Of a stretch of DNA of 64,000 nucleotides, positions 50,876 through 59,235 are shown one piece after another. The translations under genes and the position numbers were made by a program. The DNA is from CFX2 sp039933955 (lineage in GTDB: Bacteria > Chloroflexota > Anaerolineae > Aggregatilineales > Phototrophicaceae): NCBI GenBank assembly GCA_039933955.1, contig JBDTNB010000005.1, forward strand, positions 1 to 64,000, given 5' to 3'. The notes under the pieces were generated by a model that was not told where the DNA came from, ran no database searches, and saw only the letters and a list, made by a program, of their open reading frames with translations. The stretch's first letter is position 1, and each line of letters opens with the position of its first letter.

Positions 50876-50974
50876 TTATGGAACCGACTCTTCTGCTGAA
50901 TCGGGAACAGGGTCTTTCCAATTCTCCGGTGGTTCGATTTTGGCCTCGATCTTCGCATGTTCTGATAGCAGGTA
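50876..50974 (-). pseudogene. Cut-off C-terminal codons of the Mrr-type nuclease
   Basis: After the stop codon of the Mrr-type gene, the same frame stays open for 32 more codons, reading YLLSEHAKIEAKIEPPENW then KDPVPDSAEESVP before the next stop. This looks like normal coding sequence joined to the preceding LLSGSNL. The stop (TAA) would be TTA (Leu) with one base change. Confidence 0.7.
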
Positions 50975-52546
50975 TTAAAGATTGCTTCCACTTAACAATT
51001 CGAGTGGTTTTCCTTCTGCAAATTCAAATGCAGCTTTACCATACCCGCTGGTTGTGACGAGAATTCCCTTTGAAGCGCCTTCATTCTGCATCGTGCCGTA
51101 TAAGTCTCGTACTGCACTCACACCAACCGTGTGTTTGTAGCGTTTTGCCTGGATGACGACTTTACCCCCGAAAATGGGTCTCGGATCATATGCAACACAG
51201 TCTACGCCGCCATCGCGCGAGGCTTGAGTCAATCGTGTCTCTAATCCCATTTTTTCAAACAGATTTGTAATCAATGATTCAAACTCGGATGGCGTGAGAT
51301 TCATAAGGTTGGGACGCTGATCGAGCGTTGATAAAACGTCTGTTTCCTGAATAAAACGTGGGTCAACCATGCTGAATTCTAAGACTGGTCTGACTGGTGC
51401 AAGCTCTGCTGGGCTTTTTGAGACACTTGCATTGAGCGCTTTGAGACAGGCCAAAGGATCAACCTTGCTTAAATCCATCTTCGTAAATACGTCTCGTGTC
51501 GTTCGAACAGTGACTAAGCATGTCCGAGTCGGGAGACCAGTACCCTTATCAATGGAATCGACATACCCATTGAAAACAACGGTATCAATATGGTTACTAC
51601 GATCAGCCTCAAATAACTCATGTACCGTTCGTATGGTAATTTGGGCAGTTACCGATGCATATAAAGTTTTACGCTGGGTTGCAGGTCTAGCGCTAGTTGT
51701 TACTTCATCTTTTGCTTTTACATATTTGTAGGTTGCGACTTCGGGGATCGATTCAAAAGGTGGTAGATCATATTCAACGACAAGCTGTTTTGATTCAGGC
51801 ACGAAAGCGAGCTTCGCTTCCTGAGGAAAACCTTCAGGGTAAGAACTGGCTTCGAGTACCATCGTAAAGTAGTTGACGATAGCATCAGGATCACCGGACG
51901 CGAATTCCTTCTCGAACTGCTCAATTTCTGCGTTATATTCTTCAACTTCCTTTGTAGCTTCAGCAGCCTTGTGTTCATATTCATTTTTGGCAGCGACGAG
52001 GTGCTTTTGCCGCTCAATTTCTCTTTGGTTGTAATGCGCTATTTTCTTAAGGTATTCGGCCTTTATCGCTTCAATTTCCTGCTCATATTTTTTCTTCGCA
52101 CCCGGAACTAACTTTTGCATGGTTGTAAGTTGTGGTGGAAGATTCAACACAGGCTGTTTTTCGACCACTCCTATTATTCCAGGTATAAAGCCCTGAAAAA
52201 CCGGCTTGATCTTCCGAAGTGTATGAAAATCTAGAAAATCGTCTACGGATAATGTGGCATTGAGAATATTATTGAGTTCATCAATTTCTTCTTCAAGCTG
52301 CTCATTCTGTAAGTCTACTTGCGCGATACGAGACTCAATGTATAGCTTTGCTTGTTCTTTTTCAGCTTCTTTTTGAGCTTTGGCATCAGCTTTAACGGCT
52401 TGTTCGATAGCGCGCATATAAGCCTTTTGTGCGCGTTCCCCTTCTTTTGCAAGTTGGGTTTGTTGGCGTACTTGCCTGTCTCTCGCCCGTTCAGCTTGAC
52501 GGGCTGCTTGTGTCACAACGGTCATAAAACTTTTTCGACGTGCCAT
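50975..52546 (-). CDS. Mrr-type restriction endonuclease with long coiled coil
   Basis: A 523-aa protein. The first 220 residues are charged coiled coils (KEGERAQKAYMRAIEQAVKA; EEEIDELNNILNATLS). A middle beta-rich region follows. The last 110 residues are an Mrr-like PD-(D/E)xK nuclease: TPSEFESLITNLFEKMGLET, then the catalytic Asp in DGGVDCVAY and the QAK triad in KVVIQAKRYKHTV, then VRDLYGTMQNEGASKGILVT. Such enzymes cut modified or foreign DNA. The catalytic core is complete, but the frame seems to end early at a TAA; 32 in-frame codons of similar quality continue beyond it. It is the neighbour of the TIR-TPR gene. Confidence 0.85.
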   Translation of the reverse strand: MARRKSFMTVVTQAARQAERARDRQVRQQTQLAKEGERAQKAYMRAIEQAVKADAKAQKEAEKEQAKLYIESRIAQVDLQNEQLEEEIDELNNILNATLSVDDFLDFHTLRKIKPVFQGFIPGIIGVVEKQPVLNLPPQLTTMQKLVPGAKKKYEQEIEAIKAEYLKKIAHYNQREIERQKHLVAAKNEYEHKAAEATKEVEEYNAEIEQFEKEFASGDPDAIVNYFTMVLEASSYPEGFPQEAKLAFVPESKQLVVEYDLPPFESIPEVATYKYVKAKDEVTTSARPATQRKTLYASVTAQITIRTVHELFEADRSNHIDTVVFNGYVDSIDKGTGLPTRTCLVTVRTTRDVFTKMDLSKVDPLACLKALNASVSKSPAELAPVRPVLEFSMVDPRFIQETDVLSTLDQRPNLMNLTPSEFESLITNLFEKMGLETRLTQASRDGGVDCVAYDPRPIFGGKVVIQAKRYKHTVGVSAVRDLYGTMQNEGASKGILVTTSGYGKAAFEFAEGKPLELLSGSNL

Positions 52547-52628
52547 GAGTATTCTAGCCCCACAAGAATAAATTTCTACTAATAATCTATTTTAAATCAT
52601 ACTGCAACTTTACTTCATAAATCTTCTC

Positions 52629-52702
52629 TAAACGCAAAATTCACAATGCGGTACTACAAAAATCGAACGGTTGCGTTATGATGGGAATAGCAAAACGTGA
52701 GG
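52629..52702 (+). repeat. 74-bp direct repeat, left copy
   Basis: Begins TAAACGCAAAATTCACAA and ends with GTGAGG. It matches the right copy at 66 of 74 positions by eye. It lies between the Mrr and TIR-TPR genes, 11 bases before the TIR-TPR stop. Confidence 0.85.
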
Positions 52703-52713
52703 GCAAATCTTCA

Positions 52714-53961
52714 TCATTCCAACCCATCGATGATCTTCTGCGCCGCTTCAATTAACAATCCCGACCAACCCAGCGTGCTGCGCACCCATGCCACATCTGT
52801 ATAACGCTCGTCCTGCGTCACCAAACCCATCCATAACCGCCGCGCCTCATCGCCCTTTCCCAGCGCGTGTTGGGTAATCGCCAATCCGGCCTGCGCGAAT
52901 GGATATCCTGGCCGCAAATCATCCGCCTTTTTGAAGCTTTGCAGCGCCTTATCATACTGCGCTTGGGCGAAATACACTTCGCCTATGTTGCTGTAGGCCG
53001 ACGCATATTCCGGTTTCAGGCGGATGACCTGGTTGTAATCAGCGATAGCCCCGTCCATGTCGCCTTTGTAACCCCGCGCAATGCCTCGGTTCGTATAGGC
53101 TTCGGCATAGTCCGGCTTGAGACCGATGGCCTCGCTATAATCCGCGATAGCCCCATCCACATCACCTTTGTAACTTCGTGCAATTCCCCGGTTGTAATAG
53201 CCCAGCGCAACCGTAGGGTCAAGCTGTAACACCTGGTTGTAGTCCGTCAATGCTGCATCCAGATCACCCTTCGCAAAATACACGTTTCCCCGGTTGCCAT
53301 ATGCCTCCGCATAGGTCGGATTTTGCCCTATCGCCTCGCTGTAGTCTGCGATTGCCTTGTCTAAATTGCCACTACCCTGTTGACCAATCGCCCGCGTGAA
53401 AAATCGCTCCGCGCTTAATTGGGTTGATGTAGGCTGTGGCATGTTTGCCGCTTTACGGATGGCCCGTTCGACCCTGGATTGCTCGGCAGTTGGAATAGGA
53501 TGCAGAAGGGGCAGGGCTGTTGTGTTTGATAAACGGTTACGAAGCGTGTCCATTGTTGAATTAAATAAATCGTGGGGTAAACGCATCGCATCGTAGTGCG
53601 GCAAATCTGCCAGCTTACCTGTCAGAAAGCGTGCTGCCATCCCAAAATGAAATTCGTCAACCAGCAGCGGCACAAGGTTGCGCCCTGACTCAATTGCCCG
53701 CTCAATTTCCTGCCGTAAGCGGTCATTTGGTTCGGAACAGCGGTCTAGTGTTCCGGGCGTGAGGATGAGCAGAAAATGTGTCCGTGCCATAATTTGATGG
53801 AGCATCATTACTGTCCCATCTTCACTGTCGATGGGTTCAACATCTAAAAAGACATCATACCCATGCCCCCGCAAATCTTCGAAAATCCTGCGCGCAAGAT
53901 AACGGCTGGCATTTGGCCGCTGGCTGATGTAGACAGTTTTGTTTGGGTCAACGTCAGGCAT
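52714..53961 (-). CDS. TIR domain - TPR repeat protein
   Basis: About 415 aa from the ATG spaced behind AGGA. The N-terminal 130 residues form a TIR-type domain: TVYISQRPNASRYLARRIFE, YDVFLDVEPIDSEDG, THFLLILTPGTLDRCSEPND and then Glu85 in RQEIERAIESG, at the position of the NADase Glu. From about residue 190 there are five or six TPR repeats with near-identical units (GDMDGAIADYNQVIRLKPEY, GDVDGAIADYSEAIGLKPDY). TPRs bind protein partners, so the protein may be a sensor or scaffold with an NAD-cleaving effector. An STAS-like gene is divergent next door and an Mrr nuclease lies downstream. 74-bp direct repeats flank the gene. Confidence 0.88.
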   Translation of the reverse strand: MPDVDPNKTVYISQRPNASRYLARRIFEDLRGHGYDVFLDVEPIDSEDGTVMMLHQIMARTHFLLILTPGTLDRCSEPNDRLRQEIERAIESGRNLVPLLVDEFHFGMAARFLTGKLADLPHYDAMRLPHDLFNSTMDTLRNRLSNTTALPLLHPIPTAEQSRVERAIRKAANMPQPTSTQLSAERFFTRAIGQQGSGNLDKAIADYSEAIGQNPTYAEAYGNRGNVYFAKGDLDAALTDYNQVLQLDPTVALGYYNRGIARSYKGDVDGAIADYSEAIGLKPDYAEAYTNRGIARGYKGDMDGAIADYNQVIRLKPEYASAYSNIGEVYFAQAQYDKALQSFKKADDLRPGYPFAQAGLAITQHALGKGDEARRLWMGLVTQDERYTDVAWVRSTLGWSGLLIEAAQKIIDGLE

Positions 53962-54015
53962 GGGCATTCCTGTTAGCAAATAATTACACAATCCGATTAT
54001 CTGACGTGTCGCGCT

Positions 54016-54089
54016 TAAACGCAAAATTCACAAGGCAGCACTACAAAAACCGTAAGGTTGCGTTATGATGGGATTAGCAAAATGTGAGG
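54016..54089 (+). repeat. 74-bp direct repeat, right copy
   Basis: Same sequence as the left copy with eight differences. Its end, GTGAGG, serves as the ribosome binding site of the STAS-like gene at 54097, so the repeat unit looks like an original 5' region of such a gene. Confidence 0.85.
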
Positions 54090-54096
54090 ATCAAAC

Positions 54097-54621
54097 ATGC
54101 CGGTTCGTGTCTATGGGGAAGATGAAACCCATACCCTCGTCCACTACGATTTTGAAGGCAACTGGACGTGGGATGAACTCTATCCCGCCTACTACCAGGC
54201 CATCGAAATGGAAAAATCCGTCTCGCATCGCGTGGATGTCATTCTGGACATGCGCCAGAGCAAAAAGATTCCAAGCAATGCGCTCATGCATATCAAGAAC
54301 ATCTCAGACAAGCAGCCGCCCAACATCGGCCTGTCGGTCATCGTCACCAACAGCGCTTTTCTCGCGTCCATGTATAAAATTGGCGTCCAATTCTACGCCA
54401 AAATCGGACACTATTTCTTTCTCACCACCTCACTTGACGAAGCCCGTCAGATGATCGCCAAATCCCGCGCCACCGTCCAGCCGGATAAATCTCAAGCGTC
54501 AACTGATGCGCTCGTTCCCATACTTGGAGTTTCCGAAAATCTCTCACACAATGTCCTTAAATTTTTTGTTTTTAGCTATCAGCTACAAGCTATCGGCTAT
54601 AAGCTATCGGCTATAAGCTAA
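54097..54621 (+). CDS. STAS/SpoIIAA-like protein with repeat-derived tail
   Basis: The first 130 of 174 residues show the SpoIIAA/STAS-type pattern (VRVYGEDETHTLVHYDFEGN, HRVDVILDMRQSKKIPSNA, NIGLSVIVTNSAFLASMYKI, HYFFLTTSLDEARQMIAKSR). The tail from about 160 (FSYQLQAIGYKLSAIS) is encoded by AGCTATCAGCT-like tandem words that occur as intergenic repeats elsewhere here, so it is probably an accretion. The ATG has GTGAGG seven bases upstream. It is divergent from the TIR-TPR gene, and its stop overlaps the ppc stop by four bases. Confidence 0.7.
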   Translation: MPVRVYGEDETHTLVHYDFEGNWTWDELYPAYYQAIEMEKSVSHRVDVILDMRQSKKIPSNALMHIKNISDKQPPNIGLSVIVTNSAFLASMYKIGVQFYAKIGHYFFLTTSLDEARQMIAKSRATVQPDKSQASTDALVPILGVSENLSHNVLKFFVFSYQLQAIGYKLSAIS

Positions 54622-57317
54622 CCCGTCGTCTTCATTCCGGCACTTATCCCGTTGATCGTCGCCAGCACCGCCTGAAGCGTTGCCTTGCCCGCAGTTGTGT
54701 CGGCGCTCATGCTCCGCAGCTTTTTCAGCAGATCAACCTGGATGAAGTTCAACGGATCAACATACGGATTGCGCCGCTCAATCGAACGCTGCATAACCTG
54801 GGAATTGTAGAGCAGTTCCGGCACGTCGATCACCTTGCATACCTGCTCGCAGGATCGCGTATATTCAGCCTTCATCTCGCTGAAAATCTGGTCACGCAGT
54901 GCATCGTCCGTCACCAGCGAGGCGTATAATTCGGCGATGCCCATGTCGGCTTTGGCGAGGTCAAGCTGTGCATTTTCCATCACCGCCTTGAAGAAGGGCC
55001 ATTCGCTATACATCTGACGCAGTATTTTGAGGCCATCATTGTCTGCTGTGAAGGCTTCCAGCGCATAACCCACCCCGTACCAACTTGGCAGGATCGCGCG
55101 GCTTTGCATCCACGAGAACACCCAGGGGATTGCCCGCACATCGCTGAAGCCACCGCTGCCTTTGCGCTTGGCTGGCCGGGAACTGATCGGCAGGTTTGCC
55201 AGTTCGTCAATCGGCGTGGCCTGATGCCAGTAATCCAGGAATCCCGGTGTCTCGTAGACGAATTTGCGATAGGCCTTGCGTCCGCTTTCCGCCAATGTTT
55301 CCATCGCTGTCGCCCATTCGGGCCGGAGTTTGGCCTCGGTGGGTTTGCCGACAGCCAGCAGCACCGCGTGCGTCACTTGATGTAAATGCCGCCGCGCAAT
55401 TTCCGCATTGCTGTAACGATAAGCGATGACTTCGCCCTGTTCGGTGATTTTGATTTCGCCCTGCATCGAAAGCGGTGGCTGCGACAGAATCGCCTGGTTG
55501 GTTGGCCCACCGCCGCGCCCGATGCTCCCGCCGCGCCCGTGAAACAACTCCAGCGCGATCCCGTGCGCCGCGCACACTTCTGCTAGATGCTGCTGCGCAC
55601 TGTAGAGGTTCCAGTTAGAGGCCAGATACCCGCCGTCCTTGCCGCTGTCGGAATAGCCGATCATGATCTGCTGCTTGTCGCCGCGTAATTTGAGTTGTTC
55701 GCGGTAGCCTTCGTTGGCGAACAGAATGGTCATCACTTCGGGTGCATCTTTCAGATCGTCAATCGTCTCGAACAAGGGTACGATGTCGATGTCCTGGTTG
55801 ATGCCGACCTCGTGCGCCAGCAGCAGCATCGCCAAAATGTCGCTGGGCTGTTGGCTCATGCTGGCAATGTAGGTGTTGATCGCGCCCGTGCCATAGCGCT
55901 TGTGGGCTTCCGCCACCATCCGCCATGTCGCGATGATTTTGTTGGTCGCCTCGGAAAAATGCGGCTCAATCGGGAAAAAGGGACGCGGGTTTGCGATTTC
56001 CATCGTCAGCAGGAGCTGCTTGTCGGTTTCGGACAAGCCTTTGTAATCATCGGTACGTCCGTAGTGCCGGAACATTTCGTCGAGCGCGTTGGCGTGTAAC
56101 CGCGAGTCTTCGCGCACATCCATCGGCACGAGATGCAGCCCGAATAAGCGCACCTTTTCCATCAAACGGCGCAGCGCTCCGCCTGCTGTATGTGTGCCTT
56201 TATGCCGCCGCAGGCTGGACTCGGCCAGCGCCAGATCGTCGTAGAGTTCCAGGTTGGTTTGATAATCATCGCGTTCCAACCGTGCCGCGATTAAGTTCAT
56301 TTGCTGCCGGTAAAACTCGGTGGGGAAACGTTCGTCCAGACCGCCTGTTGCGATTACCGCCTCGCGCAGTTCGTCGGATACAGGTACTTCTTCTGAAGAT
56401 TCAGTCAGATGGTCAGCCAGGAAGTTGAGTTCATTGAGGTATAACCCTTTGACCGCCGCGCTCATCGTCGCCAGCGTTTGCAGTGTGACTTCCGGTGTAA
56501 CATTCGGGTTGCCATCTCGGTCACCGCCGATCCATGAGGCATACTGCAACAGCGACGGCAGTTCGTCCCAATCCGCCTCTGGAAAATAGGTTTGCAGGCT
56601 CTCGCGCAGGTCGCCGTACAGGTCAACCACCACGTCCATAATCACCGAGGTGAGGAAATACACGCCGAAATCCACCTCATCGGCTACTGTCGCCCGTGAG
56701 GCCCGTGTTGGACGGGTCTGCCACAATTCTTCGATCTCTTCGACAATGGATTCTTCGACAGCCCGCGCTTCACGAGGGAGCAGCACATTTCGGTCATGGC
56801 TGGACATCATTTCTGCCACATGCCGGATTTTGATGAGGACTGCTTTGCGCTTGGCCTCGGATGGATGTGCTGTCAGCACCAGGCGGACGCAAATTTTACC
56901 CAGCAGCACCCGCATCGCATCCGCGCTCAAACCGGCATCATGTAACGCACCGATGGCGTCATCAATCGATTCCTGCACCTTTCCGTTGCGTTCCCGCTCG
57001 CGCAGGGTGCGGATACGCTGCTGGTCTTCGGCGATGTTAATTAACTGGAAGTAATTGCTGAAGGCTTTAATCAGCACGCGCTGTGAATCCAAGTCCAGGC
57101 TGTTGATCGTAGCCGTTAGGTCTTCGGCTGCGCCCGGTACATTGCTCCGCCGGTCTTTGGCCGCCCGCCGGACATGTTCGACCAGATTAAAAGCAGCTTC
57201 GCCGTGCTGCTCGCGGATCACCGTACCCAGCAAGTTGCCGAGCAGTCGGATGTCCGCGCTCAACGGGCTGGACAGGTCTTTGGTCGTTGTGGTATCGCGG
57301 ATCGAATCGCTGGTCAT
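54618..57317 (-). CDS. ppc: Phosphoenolpyruvate carboxylase
   Basis: PEP carboxylase makes oxaloacetate from PEP and bicarbonate to refill the TCA cycle. The 899-aa length is typical. Family marks include VLTAHPSEAKRKAVLIK with the catalytic His (relatives usually read TAHPTE), GGDRDGNPNVTPEVT, GYSDSGKDGGYLASNW, FHGRGGSIGRGGGP and the C-terminal end VLATINGISAGMKTTG. It is monocistronic. The ATG follows no strong binding site that I could fix. Confidence 0.97.
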   Translation of the reverse strand: MTSDSIRDTTTTKDLSSPLSADIRLLGNLLGTVIREQHGEAAFNLVEHVRRAAKDRRSNVPGAAEDLTATINSLDLDSQRVLIKAFSNYFQLINIAEDQQRIRTLRERERNGKVQESIDDAIGALHDAGLSADAMRVLLGKICVRLVLTAHPSEAKRKAVLIKIRHVAEMMSSHDRNVLLPREARAVEESIVEEIEELWQTRPTRASRATVADEVDFGVYFLTSVIMDVVVDLYGDLRESLQTYFPEADWDELPSLLQYASWIGGDRDGNPNVTPEVTLQTLATMSAAVKGLYLNELNFLADHLTESSEEVPVSDELREAVIATGGLDERFPTEFYRQQMNLIAARLERDDYQTNLELYDDLALAESSLRRHKGTHTAGGALRRLMEKVRLFGLHLVPMDVREDSRLHANALDEMFRHYGRTDDYKGLSETDKQLLLTMEIANPRPFFPIEPHFSEATNKIIATWRMVAEAHKRYGTGAINTYIASMSQQPSDILAMLLLAHEVGINQDIDIVPLFETIDDLKDAPEVMTILFANEGYREQLKLRGDKQQIMIGYSDSGKDGGYLASNWNLYSAQQHLAEVCAAHGIALELFHGRGGSIGRGGGPTNQAILSQPPLSMQGEIKITEQGEVIAYRYSNAEIARRHLHQVTHAVLLAVGKPTEAKLRPEWATAMETLAESGRKAYRKFVYETPGFLDYWHQATPIDELANLPISSRPAKRKGSGGFSDVRAIPWVFSWMQSRAILPSWYGVGYALEAFTADNDGLKILRQMYSEWPFFKAVMENAQLDLAKADMGIAELYASLVTDDALRDQIFSEMKAEYTRSCEQVCKVIDVPELLYNSQVMQRSIERRNPYVDPLNFIQVDLLKKLRSMSADTTAGKATLQAVLATINGISAGMKTTG

Positions 57318-57561
57318 CGGCTGTATTCCTGAATTAAGGCGCGTTTTACCGCGCTGCTTTACGAACTGATTGTGGGAAAAATCGACCTGCCCATATTAAC
57401 GCAAACTAAGGTGGTCGCAAACAGACGTTTCGTATGAGTTCTAGATGATAACGGCTTGGCAAGGTTCACAAATTGGCCTATTCCGGCGGTTATTGGCACG
57501 TGCCACTTAGTGCTATAAAATCTCGGCTTCAGATGACGTAACACCTATAGTGGAGAAGTAT

Positions 57562-58599
57562 ATGGAATACAGATTATTGGGTGGCTCCGGCTTCAAAGTG
57601 CCGGTGCTCAGTTTTGGGACGGGAACATTTGGCGGTGGGAATGCGTTTTTTCGCGGCTGGGGCAGCAGCGATGTCGCCGAAGCCACGCGCTTGGTCGATA
57701 TTTGTTTGGAAGCCGGTCTAACCCTGTTTGATACGGCTGATGTGTATTCCAGGGGCATGTCGGAAGAAATTCTAGGCCGAGCCATCGCCGGACGCCGGGA
57801 CAAAGTGCTCATCTCCACGAAGGCCACCTTCCGTATGAGTGATGAACCTAATGATGTTGGGTCTTCACGCCAGCATCTTCTCAAATCCTGTGACGATAGT
57901 TTGCGCCGCCTCCAAACGGATTTTATCGACATTTATACCTTGCACGGTTTTGATGCCAGCACATCTGTTGAGGAAACCCTGCACGCCCTCGACGATCTCG
58001 TGCAAAGTGGTAAAGTGCGTTACATCGCCTGTTCCAATTTCTCCGGTTGGCACTTGATGAAGTCCCTCGCCATCTCCGAAAAATATGGTTGGGCGCGTTA
58101 TGCCGCCCATCAAGCCTACTATTCGCTGGTTGGCCGCGAGTATGAATGGGAGCTGATGCCGTTGGCGCTCGATCAGCAAGTGGGTACGCTGGTCTGGAGT
58201 CCTCTGGCTGGTGGCCGCCTCGGTGGGCGCTTCCGCCGCACCGACCCGCTGCCAATGGGCACACGTATCCAGCAAGGCAGCGGTGAGGGGCCAAGCATTC
58301 CTGAGGAATTTTTCTACAATCTGGTGGATGTGATTGACACTATCGCCGCCGAAACTGGCAAAACTTTCTCGCAGGTCGCTCTCAACTGGCTGTTGCAGCG
58401 CCCGACGGTTTCCAGCGTCATCGTCGGCGCGCGCAACGAGGAACAGTTACGGCAAAATCTCGGCGCTGTCGGTTGGAATCTCAGCGAAGAACAGGTCAAA
58501 ATGTTGGATGTCGCCAGCCAGCGTGAGCGGACTTATCCCTATTGGCATCAATTGGGTTTCCGCGAACGCAATCCAATTCCGACCACCCATTACGATTAA
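57562..58599 (+). CDS. Aldo/keto reductase
   Basis: A 345-aa NADPH-dependent reductase of the AKR (beta/alpha) barrel family. It has MEYRLLGGSGFKVPVLSFGT at the start, the catalytic Asp and Tyr in FDTADVYSRGMSEEILG, Lys in DKVLISTKAT, and VDIYTLHGFDAST-like IDIYTLHGF with His. The cofactor tail SSVIVGARNEEQLRQNLGAV is normal. The ATG at 57562 is placed because GGAGA lies five bases before it; an in-frame GTG 12 bases earlier overlaps that site. Its substrate is unknown. Confidence 0.93.
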   Translation: MEYRLLGGSGFKVPVLSFGTGTFGGGNAFFRGWGSSDVAEATRLVDICLEAGLTLFDTADVYSRGMSEEILGRAIAGRRDKVLISTKATFRMSDEPNDVGSSRQHLLKSCDDSLRRLQTDFIDIYTLHGFDASTSVEETLHALDDLVQSGKVRYIACSNFSGWHLMKSLAISEKYGWARYAAHQAYYSLVGREYEWELMPLALDQQVGTLVWSPLAGGRLGGRFRRTDPLPMGTRIQQGSGEGPSIPEEFFYNLVDVIDTIAAETGKTFSQVALNWLLQRPTVSSVIVGARNEEQLRQNLGAVGWNLSEEQVKMLDVASQRERTYPYWHQLGFRERNPIPTTHYD

Positions 58600-58615
58600 C
58601 CGAGCAATCTCTTTT

Positions 58616-58639
58616 GTAGGGACGAGACATGTCTCGTCC
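58616..58639. repeat. TGTAGGG palindrome
   Basis: TGTAGG followed by a perfect 20-bp palindrome with half-site GGACGAGACA. It lies just past the aldo/keto reductase stop and may help end its transcript. Confidence 0.75.
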
Positions 58640-58709
58640 GTCTTCATGAATTACTGAATGGAGTTATCAACGGTCAATCCCTCGTCTGCTTCAAAACGGA
58701 AATGTCATA

Positions 58710-58734
58710 GTAGGGGCGGCCCGCCGGGTTGCCC
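58710..58734. repeat. TGTAGGG palindrome
   Basis: GTAGGGGCGGCCCG followed by the imperfect arm CGGGTTGCCC with two G-T pairs; the same family as the copy 94 bases upstream. Confidence 0.6.
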
Positions 58735-58746
58735 ACTTCAACAATC

Positions 58747-59040
58747 TCACGTCGCTTTGGGGAAATGCTGATTCAACCAGCGCTCAATATCTTCCTTCAG
58801 ACCATCCGGTGCGGCTATGTCCAATACATCAATTTTAAGCACCGTCAATTCATCATCTTCGTACAGAAATTGTTCAAGCTGGGTGTACCAGTAACGGGCG
58901 CTGTCCTGGGTACTCACCAGCCACGAAGACTCGTCTAATTCGTAACTCTCGGCTTTTTCCAGTTTGGCGACCATTTTTTCATAATCGTTTTCCGGCGGAT
59001 ACAATGTATAGGTGACCAGCAGCAGATTTTTGTTTTGCAT
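58747..59040 (-). CDS. Small hypothetical protein (97 aa)
   Basis: No family recognised with certainty. The protein begins MQNKNLLLVTYTLYPPENDY and continues KMVAKLEKAESYELDESSWL, VSTQDSARYWYTQLEQFLYE, ending in VLKIDVLDIAAPDGLKEDIE and a short helix. The pattern beta-alpha-beta-beta-alpha-beta suggests a small ferredoxin-like fold, as in CRISPR Cas2 or SinR-like toxin-family proteins, but this is weak. It ends close to two palindromic repeats and starts 25 bases before MITE copy C. Confidence 0.6.
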   Translation of the reverse strand: MQNKNLLLVTYTLYPPENDYEKMVAKLEKAESYELDESSWLVSTQDSARYWYTQLEQFLYEDDELTVLKIDVLDIAAPDGLKEDIERWLNQHFPKAT

Positions 59041-59064
59041 CGTGTTTCCTGTTAGCCGAAAATC

Positions 59065-59235
59065 GGTAGGGCTACGCTAAATGGTGGGTGGTGAATTTTT
59101 GCCTGATTCGCTTTAAAGATACAGGTCGCAAAGGCTCAGAAGTGGCGTTTTAAACCCCCTCTCTACGAAGTGGGGAGGGGGTTTGGGGGTGGGGATGGCC
59201 TCAAAATCCATTCCCGCCGCTTAACGTAGTCCTAG
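59065..59235. mobile_element. MITE-like element, copy C (supplies the stop codon of the S9 gene)
   Basis: 171 bp with terminal inverted repeats (left GGTAGGGCTACGCTAAATGG, right read on minus CTAGGACTACGTTAAGCGG) and a 9-bp duplication, CCGAAAATC at 59056-59064 and 59236-59244. The G-rich core is at 59154-59193. The minus-strand TAG that ends the S9 peptidase gene lies in the last bases of the element; the displaced original stop (TAA) is still seen before the left flank at 59052-59054. Confidence 0.9.
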
